NCBI RefSeq assembly: GCF_030756675.1
Contig: NZ_JAVBXD010000005.1
Span: forward strand, 62,001 to 126,000
Direction: 5' to 3'
Origin: Bacillus multifaciens
GTDB taxonomy: Bacteria; Bacillota; Bacilli; Bacillales; Bacillaceae_G
Length of the DNA: 64,000 nucleotides
Shown: piece by piece, positions 1 through 10,654 of the stretch
Layout of the letters: each line of letters opens with the position of its first letter
How positions within the stretch are numbered: position 1 is the first letter of the stretch
The notes under the pieces: generated by a model
Told to the model about the DNA's origin: nothing
Seen by the model: only the letters and a program-made list of their open reading frames with translations
Databases searched by the model: none
Translations under genes and position numbers: made by a program

Positions 1-508
1 CGTCATCGAAGTGCAACCTTCTCTTATGTCGAAAGCTTCACACGTTCCACTATTCCTATCTGTACATAATTCCCTTAGGTTCCCCCTAAATTCCGCCAAG
101 CTTGACTGTGCCTGTAACACAGTATGGATTTTCATAACCAAACGTTTACTCATCCACACTTGGAAGTCCTCTTTGGACCCCGTTACATTTCTGTAACGTG
201 ATATTCTCGAAAAGTCAGTCGAGGGTTCGTCCCAGTGATTCTACTGATTCTAACCATAGGAATTTTATAGACACCAGACCTATCATTCACAGAAGGTTTC
301 TACCTCCCTTTCCTCGTCTTTACGTTAGGGTTAACTTCAGCCTACTTTAACGGGCTTCAAACGATGTTGATGTTTGCAATATCGCTATCGCTTGCCGTAG
401 CTTCAGTGAGTGTGTTTCAGGACGTTACCCCATCATTCCACACTTTGGAATAGCAGTTCTACTAGCAGATGCTAGTGCTTAACCTTTTCAGTTAAGAACG
501 TGTCGCAC
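1..508 (-). mobile_element. Group II intron, 5' part (domain I onward), inserted in polC; runs off the left edge
   Basis: On the minus strand the sequence after the polC exon starts with GTGCGAC, fitting the GUGYG 5' end of group II introns. A short stem (CTTAAC/GTTAAG) follows near the 5' end. At plus 70-92 lies a block reading TTTAGGGGGAACCTAAGGG on the minus strand, resembling the conserved domain I segment of bacterial introns such as Ll.LtrB. AATATC at plus 200-205 can pair with exon GATATT (plus 516-521, exon positions -13 to -8), exactly where IBS2 is expected. EBS1 could not be assigned with confidence. No protein-coding frame of intron-encoded type is seen in these 508 bases, as expected because the reverse transcriptase ORF normally lies in domain IV, which would be outside the window. 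The intron is in the same orientation as polC, as needed for splicing from the mRNA. Confidence 0.85.
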
Positions 509-3404
509 TCAAATCAATATCAGGAACCTTATCTCCTTTAAAACCAAGGAACGTTTCGAACGGAATATCATGACCGTCTTTTTTATATGCAGTTCCACAA
601 TTGGGACAATCTTTATCAGGTAAATCAAATCCCGAACCGACCGAACCATCATTAAAGAACTGAGATTGCTTACAATTTGGACAAACGTAATGCGGCGGCA
701 AAGGATTTACCTCTGTAATTTCCATCATTGTCGCAACAAACGATGATCCAACTGAACCACGTGAACCAACAAGATAGCCATCAATAAGTGATTTCTTTAC
801 AAGCTTATGCGAAATCAAATAAATAACAGCAAATCCATGTCCAATAATACTTTTCAATTCTTTTTCCAGGCGTGCTTCTACAATTTCTGGAAGTTCATCT
901 CCGTAAATACTTCGCGCCATTTCGTAACTCATATCACGCGTTTCATCATCTGCACCTTCAATTTTTGGAGTATAAAGGTCATCTTTTACAGGCTTTACTT
1001 CACCGATCATCGATGCGACTTTTTGCGTATTTGTTACAACAATTTCTTTTGCTTTTTCTTCGCCTAAGAAAGAGAAGCATTCTAACATTTCATCTGTTGT
1101 TCGGAAATACACAGGTGGCAATGAATGACGATTTAATGGATTCGCTCCGCCTTGCGAACTCACTAAAATTTTCCGATACATTGCATCTTCTGGATTTAAA
1201 TAATGAACATTTCCTGTTCCAACAACAGGCTTATCTAACGTTTCACCTAACTTTACTAAGTTAGAAATAATTGTTTTTAATTGACCCTCATCACGAACGA
1301 GTTCAAGCTCTACCAAATGTCGCAACACTTCTGGCGGCATGACCTCAATGTAATCATAAAACTGAGCAATTTCCTCTACTTCTTCTGGTGCCTTTTGCAT
1401 CATCGCTTCAAATACTTCACCTTTATCGCAAGCTGTACCGACCAAAATACCTTCGCGATACTTCTTTAATAAAGAACGCGGAATACGAGGTACACGGTAG
1501 AAATATTGAAGATGCGCGTAAGAAACAAGTTTATATAAATTTTTCAATCCTTCATCCGACGTTGCAAGAAGGGTCACATGACTTGGACGTCCACGTTTAT
1601 ACGCATCTCCTTGTCCCATACTGTCATTTAACTGATCGTGATATTCAAAGCCTTTTTCAATTACATTTTTCAGCATCTTCACAAGCAAATATCCAGTTGC
1701 TTCTGTATCATAAATCGCACGGTGATGTTGTGTTAATTCGATGTCAAGCTTTTTACATAACGTATTTAAACGATGGTTTTTCATCTCTGGAAATAAGAAA
1801 CGAGCCAATTCTAACGTATCGATAACTGGGTTTTTCGTTTTTTCTAATCCACTTTTCTTAAATCCAACGTTTAAAAATCCCATATCAAAGCTTGCATTAT
1901 GAGCAACAAGTGTATGATTCCCAATCCACTGTTCAAACTTTTTAAAGACTTCTTCTACTTCCGGTGCATCCGTAAGCATATCATCTGTAATACCCGTTAA
2001 TTCAATGATTGTTGCTGATAACGGTTGATGTGGATTTGCAAAGGATTCAAAACGATCAATAATCTCTCCGCCCTTTATTTTCACAGCAGCAAGCTCAATA
2101 ACGGTATCATATACAGCTGATAATCCTGTTGTTTCAACGTCAAATACAACATATGTTTCGTCTGCAAGTAATCGATGTTCCTCATTATAAGCAATTGGCA
2201 CACCGTCATTCACAAGATTCGCTTCTACACCAAAAATCACTTTAATTCCTGCTTTTTTTCCAGCAGAATACGCTTCAGGAAAAGATTGCGCAACAGCATG
2301 ATCTGTTACAGCTACCGCTTCATGTCCCCATTTTGCTGCTTGACTCACAAGTGCAGATGCAGATGTTACAGCATCCATTTGACTCATCGGCGTATGCATA
2401 TGAAGCTCTACCCTTTTTTCACCTTCAGGCGCTTTATCTTTACGAGATGGTCCTGTTATTTCATTAATATCGTTTGCTATCATGACTAAATCCCGAACAA
2501 AAGTATCATTTTGAACGGATCCGCGTGCTTTCACCCACATTCCTTTTTTCAATGATTGTAAGAGTGGAATATCTTCTTTATCGCGTGAAAACATTTTAAT
2601 CATAATGGAATCGGTGTAATCAGTTATCTTTAATGTCAATAACGTACGTCCGCTTCGCAGTTCTTTCGTTTCAACATGAAATACATAACCTTGTACTGTT
2701 TTTCTTCGTTCCTCGTCTTGAATTTCACGAAGTGCTGTAATTTCTTCATCAGGCTTAATGAGATAACCGAGGACAATCGGCCCTTCGTGTACAACATCAC
2801 TTTCTTCCGCTTGTTTCTTGGCCATTTCTTCCATAGCTTGTATAACACGCTGACGATCCTCTTGCTGTGTTTGTTCACGAAACCTTTGAACTTCTTCTTC
2901 GTTTTGTTTTATATTTGTTTCTAGCTGAAAACGAGGAAATCCAAAAACTTCATATTGGTCTCCGACTGGCTTCGCAAGATTTTTCTTTAGCGTAGTAGAT
3001 TCTAAATCATTATTCACATCAAGTAACAACTTCACTCCATTTACATGCGGAAGTTGCTTTTTTAAATACGCAAACATAGGCGAGAAAGTAATTCGCTCTG
3101 TACAGAGCGGCCAATACGCCTTGACCTCTTCTTCCGTAAATTGCTTATTCTCTGTTTCTAGTGAAAATGATGTTTTTGCAATATGAGAAAATGACTGCTT
3201 AAGCTGTGTTTCAAGCAATTCATATAATTCTGTTGGTAAAATACGTGGTACTTGTAAATCAAAATGCCAACTCTTATTTGCTTTATCAACAACTAACCTT
3301 TGAATGCCACCACCTTGTAAATATTGATTGATAAGGTCTTCAGGCATTTGTAACTGCTCAAGCAAAATCTGAAATCGCTCTTGTTGTTCGTTTGTTAATG
3401 ACAT
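509..3404 (-). CDS. polC: DNA polymerase III alpha subunit PolC (replicative), exon 1 of an intron-split gene
   Basis: PolC is the essential Gram-positive replicative DNA polymerase with a built-in 3'-5' exonuclease. The start is the ATG at 3404 behind GGAGG. Visible in order: N-terminal and OB-fold region, PHP start ([12 protein letters not shown]), DEDD exonuclease inserted in the PHP domain ([29 protein letters not shown]; about residues 415-580), remaining PHP, then the palm with a zinc site (CPNC...CPNC) and the catalytic PDIDL motif at residues 961-965. The frame leaves the family there: Asn codon position 1 (base 509) is followed by the intron. Unspliced mRNA reads only SATRS and a stop at 492-494. 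Usual length is about 1430 residues, so roughly 465 residues (rest of palm, fingers, C-terminal part) lie beyond the window. A weak TATAAT at 3427-3432 could serve as a -10. Confidence 0.95.
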
Positions 3405-3450
3405 AAGCAACCTCCTTCCATCTGCTATTATAAATTGAAACGCTCCACAA

Positions 3451-3489
3451 AGAAAGAGAAGGTACCTCACCTGGAGGTACCTCTTCTTA
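3451..3489 (-). terminator. Rho-independent terminator behind proS
   Basis: On the minus strand an inverted repeat built on AGAGGTACCTC / GAGGTACCTTCT is followed by CTTTCTTT, just behind the proS stop. It separates proS from polC. Confidence 0.6.
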
Positions 3490-5184
3490 TTTTAAAATAT
3501 TTGCAATGTATGTGTGAAGTTCTTCGACTTTCACTTCTGCAGATTCATTTGTTGCACGTACTTTTACTTCAACAATGCCTTCATCAGCTTTTTTACCAAC
3601 TGTTACTCGAACTGGAAGACCGAATAAATCTGCATCAGCAAATTTTACACCGGCACGCTCTGCACGGTCATCTAATAATACTTCATACCCTTGCTCTTTT
3701 AATGAACTGTATATATTTTCGCCCACTTCACGCTGTACATCAGATTTCATATTTACTGGAATCACGTGTACATGGAATGGTGCAACTGCTTTTGGCCATA
3801 CTAAACCATTTTCATCATTAAATTGCTCAGCAATTGCCGCAACTGTACGAGATACACCTATTCCGTAGCAGCCCATGATGATCGGCTGTGTTTTACCGTT
3901 TTCATCTAAGAACGTTGCATTCATTGATTCACTATAACGAGTACCAAGCTTAAATACATGTCCCACTTCAATACCACGAGCAAAACGAATTGTTCCCTCG
4001 CCGTCTGGAGAAATGTCTCCTTCTTGAATAAAACGTAAATCTATATATTGACTTACTTTAAAGTCACGTTCTGGATTAACATTCACATAATGGAAACCTT
4101 CTTCATTTGCTCCGCAGCATCCATTTACGATTGCCTGCACTGCATGATCAGCAATGATTTCTACTTCCGCTGTGCCAATTGGACCTAATGAACCAACTTC
4201 ACAGTTTAACAACTCTTTCACTTCTCCATGTGTTGCAAGTTCAACAACAGCAGCACCGTATAAGTTTTTCAACTTCACATCGTTTACTTCATGATCTCCG
4301 CGAACAAGTGCAACGATAAGCTTCTCGTCTACTTTAAAGACCATGGACTTAATACAATTTGTTGCTTCAATATTTAAGAACTCACATATTTCTTCAATTG
4401 CTTTTTGATCTGGCGTTGCTACTTTTTCAAGCGCTTTTTCTACTTCATCACTCTTTTCATAAGAAGCAATAACAGGTGCCATCTCAATATTTGCAGCATA
4501 GTCAGATGTATCAGAATATGCAATTGTATCTTCTCCTACATCTGATAATACCATAAATTCATGTGTATCTTTTCCGCCCATCGCTCCAGAATCAGCGATA
4601 ACAGCTCGGAAATTTAAACCGCAACGTGTGAAAATATTAGAGTACGCTTGGAACAGACGGTTATATACTTCGTCTAAACTCTCTTGCGTTGCATGGAAAG
4701 AATATGCATCCTTCATTAAAAATTCTCTTCCGCGCAACAAACCAAAACGAGGTCTTTGCTCATCACGGAATTTTGTTTGAATTTGATAAAGTGTCAAAGG
4801 TAATTTCTTATATGACTTAATTTCGTCGCGTACAAGATCTGTAATCACCTCTTCATGCGTTGCCCCTAAAGCAAACTCACGATTATTACGATCATTCATA
4901 CGCATTAATTCTGAACCATATGAATACCAGCGTCCAGATTCTTGCCATAATTCAGCTGCTTGAAGAGCTGGCATTAACAATTCTACAGCACCAGCTTTCT
5001 CCATTTCTTCACGAACAATATGTTCCACTTTATGCAGCACTTTCAGACCAAGCGGTAAAAAACTATATATGCCTGAAGCATTTTGACGCATAAATCCTGC
5101 GCGCAATAGAAGCTGATGACTTTTAATTTCCGCATCAGCCGGCACTTCACGCAGTGTAGGACTAAATATCATACTTTGTTTCAT
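3487..5184 (-). CDS. proS: Prolyl-tRNA synthetase, bacterial type with editing domain
   Basis: Charges tRNA-Pro in the cytoplasm. The 565-residue length is that of bacterial-type ProRS. Class II motifs are visible: motif 1 region near the N-terminus ([20 protein letters not shown]), motif 2 ([21 protein letters not shown], in two parts around residues 140-160), and motif 3 region ([13 protein letters not shown]). Between motifs 2 and 3 is a YbaK-like editing insertion (about residues 225-400; [35 protein letters not shown]), which removes Ala-tRNA-Pro. The anticodon-binding domain is at the C-terminus ([25 protein letters not shown]). It lies 15 bp behind rseP and shares the transcription unit uppS-cdsA-dxr-rseP-proS. 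The ATG follows an AGAGGTG ribosome binding site. Nothing odd. Confidence 0.97.
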   Translation of the reverse strand: MKQSMIFSPTLREVPADAEIKSHQLLLRAGFMRQNASGIYSFLPLGLKVLHKVEHIVREEMEKAGAVELLMPALQAAELWQESGRWYSYGSELMRMNDRNNREFALGATHEEVITDLVRDEIKSYKKLPLTLYQIQTKFRDEQRPRFGLLRGREFLMKDAYSFHATQESLDEVYNRLFQAYSNIFTRCGLNFRAVIADSGAMGGKDTHEFMVLSDVGEDTIAYSDTSDYAANIEMAPVIASYEKSDEVEKALEKVATPDQKAIEEICEFLNIEATNCIKSMVFKVDEKLIVALVRGDHEVNDVKLKNLYGAAVVELATHGEVKELLNCEVGSLGPIGTAEVEIIADHAVQAIVNGCCGANEEGFHYVNVNPERDFKVSQYIDLRFIQEGDISPDGEGTIRFARGIEVGHVFKLGTRYSESMNATFLDENGKTQPIIMGCYGIGVSRTVAAIAEQFNDENGLVWPKAVAPFHVHVIPVNMKSDVQREVGENIYSSLKEQGYEVLLDDRAERAGVKFADADLFGLPVRVTVGKKADEGIVEVKVRATNESAEVKVEELHTYIANILK

Positions 5185-5199
5185 TCTATAGCACCTCTT

Positions 5200-6456
5200 T
5201 TATAAGAAAAACTTCCGTATATCATTCCATGTTACCACTAACATCAGTAACATTAATAAAGCAAAACCAATAAAGTGAACCATTCCTTCTTTTTGACGGT
5301 CAATCGGCTTCCCACGAAGCGCTTCAATTAAGAAGAAGAACAGGCGTCCTCCATCAAGTGCAGGAACCGGTAATAAGTTAAATAAACCAAGATTTATACT
5401 TAAAACAGCTGCTAAGTTCATAACACGAATCGTGCCATACTCTACAACTTGATCTGTTAAATTATAAATTCCTACTGGACCAGATAAATCGTTAATAGAA
5501 AAATGTCCTGTAACGAGCTGAATAAGTGAGACAAATATGAGTTTTGTCCATCTGTATGTTTCTTCAAACCCCGATTTGATTGAACCTAAAACTGATTTCT
5601 CAACAGGCGATTGTACACCGAGTCTACCAACTGTAACGTCGCCCTCTTTTTCAGCGGCTGGAGTTACTTGAATTGCTACTTTTTTACTATCACGTGTTAT
5701 ATCCATTGTAATTTCTTTTCCTGGATTTTCACGGACAATACTCGTAACATCTTTCCAACTATTTGTCGGCTTCTTATTAATCGACGTAATGATATCATCT
5801 TCGTGTAAGCCTGCTTTCTCTGCCACACTGCCAGATACAACTTTTCCAATCATCGGTTTATCAACTGGAATGCCCTGTACAAAACCTATAATTACAAAGA
5901 TAACAAAGGCAAGCACGAAGTTCATAGCAGGACCAGCAACAATGGCAAGCGCTCGCTGTCCTAGTGTTTTTGAACCAAATTGCCGGTTAAACGGCGCAAT
6001 TTGTGTCTCTTCCCCTGCGGAAACACAGCGAGCTTTCTCATGTACTCGAAATGTTTGTAACTCTTCTTCGTACTCTTCATATCCAGATATGGTCAACTTA
6101 TGTTCCAAGTCAGCCTGTTCTACTTCAACGACACGAACATTTGGATATTTTTCACGATTATCTAAAACAATTTTCGTAACCTCTTCTTTTTCATTTAGAA
6201 CAAGACCCACTTTTGTCCCAGGTTTTAGTTCAACTGTTTCTGGATCCTCTCCAGCCATTCGTACATAGCCGCCAAGCGGAAGTAAACGAATTGTATAAAC
6301 TGTTTCATTTTTTTCAAACGAGTACAATTTTGGACCAAAACCGATGGCAAATTCACGACACAAAATGCCAGCACGTTTGGCAAAGTACAAATGTCCAAGT
6401 TCATGGAAAAATACAAGTGCACCGAAAATTAAAATAAAGGCAATCGCTGTATTCAA
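5200..6456 (-). CDS. rseP: Intramembrane zinc metalloprotease RseP/RasP
   Basis: Site-2 protease family. In Bacillus the ortholog RasP cleaves anti-sigma factor RsiW and remnant signal peptides inside the membrane. The HExxH zinc motif is HELGH at residues 18-22 in the first membrane segment. A PDZ domain follows (about residues 195-275; GKVVSGSVAEKAGLHEDDII). The third zinc ligand and conserved LDG motif are in LLPVPALDGGRLFF near residue 365. Four hydrophobic segments can be seen. The 418-residue length agrees with the family (B. subtilis RasP about 420). It sits 18 bp behind dxr and 15 bp before proS, an order widely conserved in Bacillus (dxr-rasP-proS). Substrates in this strain cannot be read from sequence. 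Confidence 0.95.
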   Translation of the reverse strand: MNTAIAFILIFGALVFFHELGHLYFAKRAGILCREFAIGFGPKLYSFEKNETVYTIRLLPLGGYVRMAGEDPETVELKPGTKVGLVLNEKEEVTKIVLDNREKYPNVRVVEVEQADLEHKLTISGYEEYEEELQTFRVHEKARCVSAGEETQIAPFNRQFGSKTLGQRALAIVAGPAMNFVLAFVIFVIIGFVQGIPVDKPMIGKVVSGSVAEKAGLHEDDIITSINKKPTNSWKDVTSIVRENPGKEITMDITRDSKKVAIQVTPAAEKEGDVTVGRLGVQSPVEKSVLGSIKSGFEETYRWTKLIFVSLIQLVTGHFSINDLSGPVGIYNLTDQVVEYGTIRVMNLAAVLSINLGLFNLLPVPALDGGRLFFFLIEALRGKPIDRQKEGMVHFIGFALLMLLMLVVTWNDIRKFFL

Positions 6457-6474
6457 TTCTCATAACCACCTTTG

Positions 6475-7617
6475 CTAAATTTGTTCCATCACAAACCGTC
6501 TTGTGGCAGCATCAATTTCCTGAATTTCTTCTAAGCTTGGACGCGCAATGACATTGTGATGGTGCATTGCTTTTTCAATGAGTTCTTCCACTGTTAAGAA
6601 ACTGATTTTCTTTTGCAGAAAAGCTTCTACAGCAGCCTCATTAGCTGCATTCATCACAGTTGGCATACTTCCTCCCATTTTTCCAGCTTCATATGCAAAT
6701 TGAAGACAGCGGAAACGCTCCATATCCATTGTTTGAAAATGTAACGTCCCAATTTCCCATAAATTCAGCTGTTTAGCGTTTGGAAGTGAAAAACGATCAG
6801 GGTAAGTAAGTGCATATTGAATTGGAACACGCATATCAGGTGTACCAAGCTGCGCCATTACACTGCGATCTTCAAACTCAACCATAGAGTGAATGATACT
6901 TTCTTTATGTAATACAACATCGATTTGCTCATAAGGAATATTAAAAAGCCAATGTGCTTCAATAACCTCTAATCCCTTATTCATCATTGTAGCAGAATCA
7001 ATAGTAATTTTCGAACCCATAGACCAGTTTGGATGACGAAGTGCATCTTCTACTGTTACATGTTTAAGCTCATCCCTCGTTTTATCTCGGAAACTTCCAC
7101 CTGATGCCGTTAAAATCAATCTAGAAATGCGCTTCTCATTTTCCCCATTCAAACATTGAAAAATAGCAGAATGTTCACTATCTACTGGAAGCAAAGGTAC
7201 GTTATGTTTCTTGACAGCTTCCATAACTAAATGTCCTGCTGTTACTAATGTTTCTTTGTTTGCAATTGCTATCGCTTTTTTCGCTTCAATTGCACGTAAT
7301 GTCGGTAATAATCCAACACTTCCAACAACGGCGTTTACAACTATTTCTGCATCTGGATGAAGCGCAACTGCAAGCAGCCCTTCATCTCCATATACGACTT
7401 TCGTATTTCCACAAACCGTCTGTAATTTCAAAGCATCTTCTTTCTGCTGTACAGAAACAATCTCAGGAGAAAATTCTTGAATCATCTGCTGAGCAAACTC
7501 AATATTTCTTCCAACAGAAAAAGCAACGAGACGGAATTTGTCCTGGTGCGTGCGCAATACATCTAATGTTTGCGTTCCAATTGATCCGCTTGCACCTAAT
7601 AAACTAATGGTTTTCAT
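6475..7617 (-). CDS. dxr: 1-deoxy-D-xylulose 5-phosphate reductoisomerase
   Basis: Converts DXP to 2-C-methyl-D-erythritol 4-phosphate with NADPH, the committed step of the MEP isoprenoid pathway. The NADPH-binding motif GASGSIG is at residues 8-14. The catalytic and metal-binding region is recognisable from [19 protein letters not shown] and [22 protein letters not shown] chose the ATG at 7617 (behind GAGGAG) over an upstream frame extension to 7686 that overlaps cdsA and has no family similarity; this gives 380 residues, the usual length. It is co-transcribed with cdsA and uppS, so that isoprenoid precursor formation and undecaprenyl diphosphate synthesis are in one unit. Confidence 0.96.
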   Translation of the reverse strand: MKTISLLGASGSIGTQTLDVLRTHQDKFRLVAFSVGRNIEFAQQMIQEFSPEIVSVQQKEDALKLQTVCGNTKVVYGDEGLLAVALHPDAEIVVNAVVGSVGLLPTLRAIEAKKAIAIANKETLVTAGHLVMEAVKKHNVPLLPVDSEHSAIFQCLNGENEKRISRLILTASGGSFRDKTRDELKHVTVEDALRHPNWSMGSKITIDSATMMNKGLEVIEAHWLFNIPYEQIDVVLHKESIIHSMVEFEDRSVMAQLGTPDMRVPIQYALTYPDRFSLPNAKQLNLWEIGTLHFQTMDMERFRCLQFAYEAGKMGGSMPTVMNAANEAAVEAFLQKKISFLTVEELIEKAMHHHNVIARPSLEEIQEIDAATRRFVMEQI

Positions 7618-7640
7618 TGCTTCTACTCCTCGTTCATTCA

Positions 7641-8429
7641 TTAAATGAAATGTAAGAAATGTAATAGCGGTAATACAAATAGCCAACTATCCGTGCGATC
7701 GAGAATACCGCCATGTCCTGGCAAAATCGTACCCGAATCTTTCACACCGTAATGACGTTTAAATGCTGACTCTACTAAGTCTCCAATTTGGCCAAATACC
7801 GATATTGCAATTGTAACTGCAATAAGGACACCGATATTGGAATGGACTGGTAAAAATACATTATACACAAGCGCAACAACAATTCCACATAAAATGCCGC
7901 CGATAGAACCTTCTATCGTTTTATTTGGACTAATTTCCGGCCAAAGCTTTCGTTTTCCGATAGCTTTTCCGATAAAATAAGCGCCAGAATCCGTTGCCCA
8001 AATTACAAACAGCGCATAAAATACGTACTGAATTCCTGCAATACGCGTTTCATTTAAATAAAAGAAACCCATTGCGACATACGTTGTTGCCATTAATAAA
8101 AATGCAGCATTGTCAAAAGTAAATGTATTCTTAGAAAGGACCGTATATGATAAAAGTAATAAGACAATTACAAATGTAATTTCTCCTTTTGATAAACCTA
8201 TTGTCTCAAATACGTCCGTTACATTACTTGGAACTAAACTAACCCATAACAATAATGCTGCTAAAATTGTTGGTACAGAAATAATTGTTAGTTTATTCAT
8301 TCGAATTAATTCATATAATCCAACAGAAGCTAATGCATACACTAAAATTGTAAAAGGCACGCCACCGTAAAATACGATGGGGATGAATAGCGCGGCAGCA
8401 ATCACTCCAGTAATTATTCTCTGTTTCAC
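7641..8429 (-). CDS. cdsA: Phosphatidate cytidylyltransferase (CDP-diglyceride synthase)
   Basis: Makes CDP-diacylglycerol from CTP and phosphatidic acid at the membrane, the branch point to phosphatidylglycerol and phosphatidylethanolamine. The protein is almost entirely hydrophobic helices and ends with the family signature: [19 protein letters not shown] continuing into GGILDRTDS near the C-terminus. I start at the GTG at 8429, 7 bases behind GAGGG; an in-frame TTG at 8435 is too close to the ribosome binding site. This gives 262 residues, normal for the family. It sits 17 bp behind uppS and 23 bp before dxr, as in other Bacillus. Confidence 0.95.
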   Translation of the reverse strand: MKQRIITGVIAAALFIPIVFYGGVPFTILVYALASVGLYELIRMNKLTIISVPTILAALLLWVSLVPSNVTDVFETIGLSKGEITFVIVLLLLSYTVLSKNTFTFDNAAFLLMATTYVAMGFFYLNETRIAGIQYVFYALFVIWATDSGAYFIGKAIGKRKLWPEISPNKTIEGSIGGILCGIVVALVYNVFLPVHSNIGVLIAVTIAISVFGQIGDLVESAFKRHYGVKDSGTILPGHGGILDRTDSWLFVLPLLHFLHFI

Positions 8430-8446
8430 TACCAAACCCTCTCTTT

Positions 8447-9223
8447 CTACACGCCTCCAAATCTGCGACCTCTATTTTGGAAGTCAGTAATTGACTGTAA
8501 TAAATGTTCCTCTGTAAAATCTGGCCAAAATACATCGGTAAAACAAAACTCTGTATAAGCAATTTGCCATAACATGAAATTACTTATACGAAGCTCACCG
8601 CTTGTCCGAATTAGCAAATCAGGATCAGGCAATGTTCTTGTCATTAAATACGAAGAAATCGTTTCTTCTGTTATGTCTTCAGAACGAAGTTTTCCTTCCT
8701 CACTATCCTTCACCATATTTTGTACAGCAGACACAATTTCATCACGACTTCCATAATTTAACGCAAAATTTAAAATTAACCCCGTGTTATCTTTTGTATC
8801 TTCAACTGCTTTTTCCATCGCTCTTCGCGTATGAGTTGGAAGGCGATCCTTTTGTCCAATCACACGTACTTGTACATTTTCTTCAACAAGTTCTGGTAAA
8901 AATGTACCTAGAAACTCTTCAGGAAGTTTCATTAAATAATCCACTTCTAATTTTGGTCTTTTCCAGTTCTCTGTAGAGAAGGCATAAAGAGTTAACACTT
9001 TGACACCGAGCTTACTGGCAAACTTCGTAATTTTCTTTACGACTTGCATCCCTTCATGATGACCTGCAATACGAGGCATCGCTCTTCTTTTCGCCCATCT
9101 TCCATTGCCGTCCATAATGATTGCAATATGTGCTGGAATTTCTCCTTTTTTTGCTTCTTCTACGAGATGATCAAACGACGCAATCTTATTGCCTTTTAAA
9201 AAAGGAAGTTTTCTAAACATCAT
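8447..9223 (-). CDS. uppS: Undecaprenyl diphosphate synthase (cis-prenyltransferase)
   Basis: Condenses eight isopentenyl diphosphates with farnesyl diphosphate to make the C55 lipid carrier for peptidoglycan and teichoic acid synthesis. The family motif MDGNGRWAKRR begins at residue 37, with the Mg-binding Asp at residue 38. Further signatures are LYAFSTENWKRP, and RTSGELRISNFMLWQ followed by AYTEF. Two ATG codons lie in tandem at 9223 and 9220; both fit the GGAGGG ribosome binding site and the first is given. The 258-residue length is normal. A terminator between frr and uppS suggests that the lipid/isoprenoid unit starts here, though I did not find a convincing promoter in the short gap. 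Confidence 0.96.
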   Translation of the reverse strand: MMFRKLPFLKGNKIASFDHLVEEAKKGEIPAHIAIIMDGNGRWAKRRAMPRIAGHHEGMQVVKKITKFASKLGVKVLTLYAFSTENWKRPKLEVDYLMKLPEEFLGTFLPELVEENVQVRVIGQKDRLPTHTRRAMEKAVEDTKDNTGLILNFALNYGSRDEIVSAVQNMVKDSEEGKLRSEDITEETISSYLMTRTLPDPDLLIRTSGELRISNFMLWQIAYTEFCFTDVFWPDFTEEHLLQSITDFQNRGRRFGGV

Positions 9224-9261
9224 TCAAACCCTCCAACGAGCAGGCATATGCCTAAAAGTGT

Positions 9262-9288
9262 AAAAAGACCCCCTTAAGAAGAGGGTCA
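9262..9288 (-). terminator. Terminator behind frr
   Basis: On the minus strand GACCCTCTTCTTAAGGGGGTC forms a stem-loop followed by TTTTTA. It separates the pyrH-frr translation genes from uppS. Confidence 0.85.
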
Positions 9289-9308
9289 TATTTGCGAAAG
9301 TTTCGCGA

Positions 9309-9866
9309 TTACACTTCCATAATTTCTTTTTCTTTGTTTTTTGTAACTTCGTCAACTTTTACGATATACTTATCTGTTTCTTTTTGGATATCTTCTGTAT
9401 ATCCTCTTAAGTCATCTTCTGTAATGTCGCCGTTCTTCTCAAGTTTTTTTAAATCATCATTTGCATCGCGGCGTACGTTACGAACAGCTACTTTTGCATC
9501 TTCAGAATATTTCTTCACAACTTTCACAAGTTCACGACGACGTTCTTCTGTTAACGCAGGGAATGCGATACGAATAACAGTACCATCATTAGAAGGATTT
9601 AACCCTAAATCAGCTTTTAAAATCGCCTTCTCAATATCACCGATAGATGTCTTATCATACGGTTGAATAACTAGTAAACGCGCTTCTGGAACTGTGATAT
9701 TTGCTAATTGTACAACTGGCGTTGGTGCACCGTAGTAATCTACTTGTACTTTATCTAATACAGAAGCACTCGCACGACCTGCACGAACTGTTGAAAGTTC
9801 ACGAGAATATGCTGCAACTGCTTTTTCCATTTTTTCTTTTGCATTTTTCATTACTTGTTGTGCCAT
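9309..9866 (-). CDS. frr: Ribosome recycling factor
   Basis: Splits the post-termination ribosome together with EF-G. The 185-residue length and the whole sequence are typical: N-terminal helix of the three-helix bundle ([20 protein letters not shown]), the beta-sandwich domain II ([33 protein letters not shown]), then helices 2 and 3 ([40 protein letters not shown]). The ATG follows GGGGGA with good spacing. It sits two bases behind the pyrH stop, the usual arrangement, and ends at a strong terminator. Confidence 0.98.
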   Translation of the reverse strand: MAQQVMKNAKEKMEKAVAAYSRELSTVRAGRASASVLDKVQVDYYGAPTPVVQLANITVPEARLLVIQPYDKTSIGDIEKAILKADLGLNPSNDGTVIRIAFPALTEERRRELVKVVKKYSEDAKVAVRNVRRDANDDLKKLEKNGDITEDDLRGYTEDIQKETDKYIVKVDEVTKNKEKEIMEV

Positions 9867-9867
9867 T

Positions 9868-10590
9868 TTATTTCCCCCTTACAATTGTTCCGATATTTTC
9901 GCCGAGAACGGCACGCTTAATATTTCCTTCTTCCATAATTGAGAATACAATTAGTGGAATGTCATTGTCCATACATAAAGAAGAAGCTGTAGAATCCATT
10001 ACACCTAAACCTTCTTTTAAGACATCTAAATATGTAAGTGACTCATATTTTGTTGCTGTTTCATCAACAGTTGGATCTGCACTATATACGCCATCTACAT
10101 TATTTTTTGCCATTAAAATAACATCTGCCTCAATCTCAGCTGCACGTAATGCCGCTGTTGTATCAGTAGAGAAGTAAGGGTTACCTGTACCTGCTGCAAA
10201 AATTACAACACGTTTTTTCTCTAAGTGACGATTTGCTTTACGACGAATGTAAGGTTCTGCTACTTGGCGCATTTCAATTGAAGTTTGCACACGTGTTTGA
10301 ACTCCTAAATTTTCTAAGCTATCTTGAAGAGCTAAGGAATTCATTACTGTTGCTAACATGCCCATGTAGTCTGCTGTTGCACGATCCATTCCCATCTCGC
10401 TTCCGATTTTCCCACGCCAAATGTTACCGCCACCAACAACGACTGCAACTTCTACATCAAGCTCAGCAATTTCTTTTACTTGCTGTGCAACAGATTTAAT
10501 AACAGATGGGTTAATTCCAAACCCTTTATCTCCAGCTAAAGCTTCACCGCTTAGCTTTAATACAACACGATCATATTTTGGCTTACTCAT
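9868..10590 (-). CDS. pyrH: UMP kinase (hexameric, bacterial)
   Basis: Phosphorylates UMP to UDP for pyrimidine nucleotide supply; bacterial PyrH belongs to the amino acid kinase fold and not to the P-loop NMP kinases. Conserved parts: KLSGEALAG from residue 12, [44 protein letters not shown] and the metal/ATP region [13 protein letters not shown]. The ATG at 10590 is behind GGAGG; an upstream in-frame extension to 10611 is rejected for lack of a binding site. This gives 240 residues. It is followed by frr after 1 bp and preceded by the tsf terminator. Confidence 0.97.
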   Translation of the reverse strand: MSKPKYDRVVLKLSGEALAGDKGFGINPSVIKSVAQQVKEIAELDVEVAVVVGGGNIWRGKIGSEMGMDRATADYMGMLATVMNSLALQDSLENLGVQTRVQTSIEMRQVAEPYIRRKANRHLEKKRVVIFAAGTGNPYFSTDTTAALRAAEIEADVILMAKNNVDGVYSADPTVDETATKYESLTYLDVLKEGLGVMDSTASSLCMDNDIPLIVFSIMEEGNIKRAVLGENIGTIVRGK

Positions 10591-10620
10591 AATGAACCTC
10601 CAGTACTGCATCTTTATTTT

Positions 10621-10644
10621 AAAAAAGGGAACACAATGTGTCCC
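10621..10644 (-). terminator. Terminator behind tsf
   Basis: The minus strand reads GGGACACATTGTGTTCCC followed by six T, a compact stem-loop and U-tract 11 bp behind the tsf stop. Confidence 0.88.
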
Positions 10645-10654
10645 CCAATCTTTA

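Noticed and set aside
11-196. A 61-codon plus-strand frame at the left edge
   Set aside because: It lies antisense to the structured intron RNA, has no binding site and resembles no known family.
492-510. Simple frameshift or nonsense mutation in polC
   Set aside because: The sequence to the left does not resume PolC similarity in any frame over 500 bases and starts with a group II consensus, so an insertion explains it better.
872-1264. Long plus-strand frames inside polC and similar ones inside proS (3435-3821), rseP (5789-6268) and pyrH/frr (9701-10177)
   Set aside because: They are antisense to strongly conserved genes, have no ribosome binding sites and are low-complexity by composition; the coding strand explains them.
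5185-5199. T-box riboswitch upstream of proS
   Set aside because: The gap to rseP is only 15 bp, too short for a T-box; proS is read from the upstream unit.
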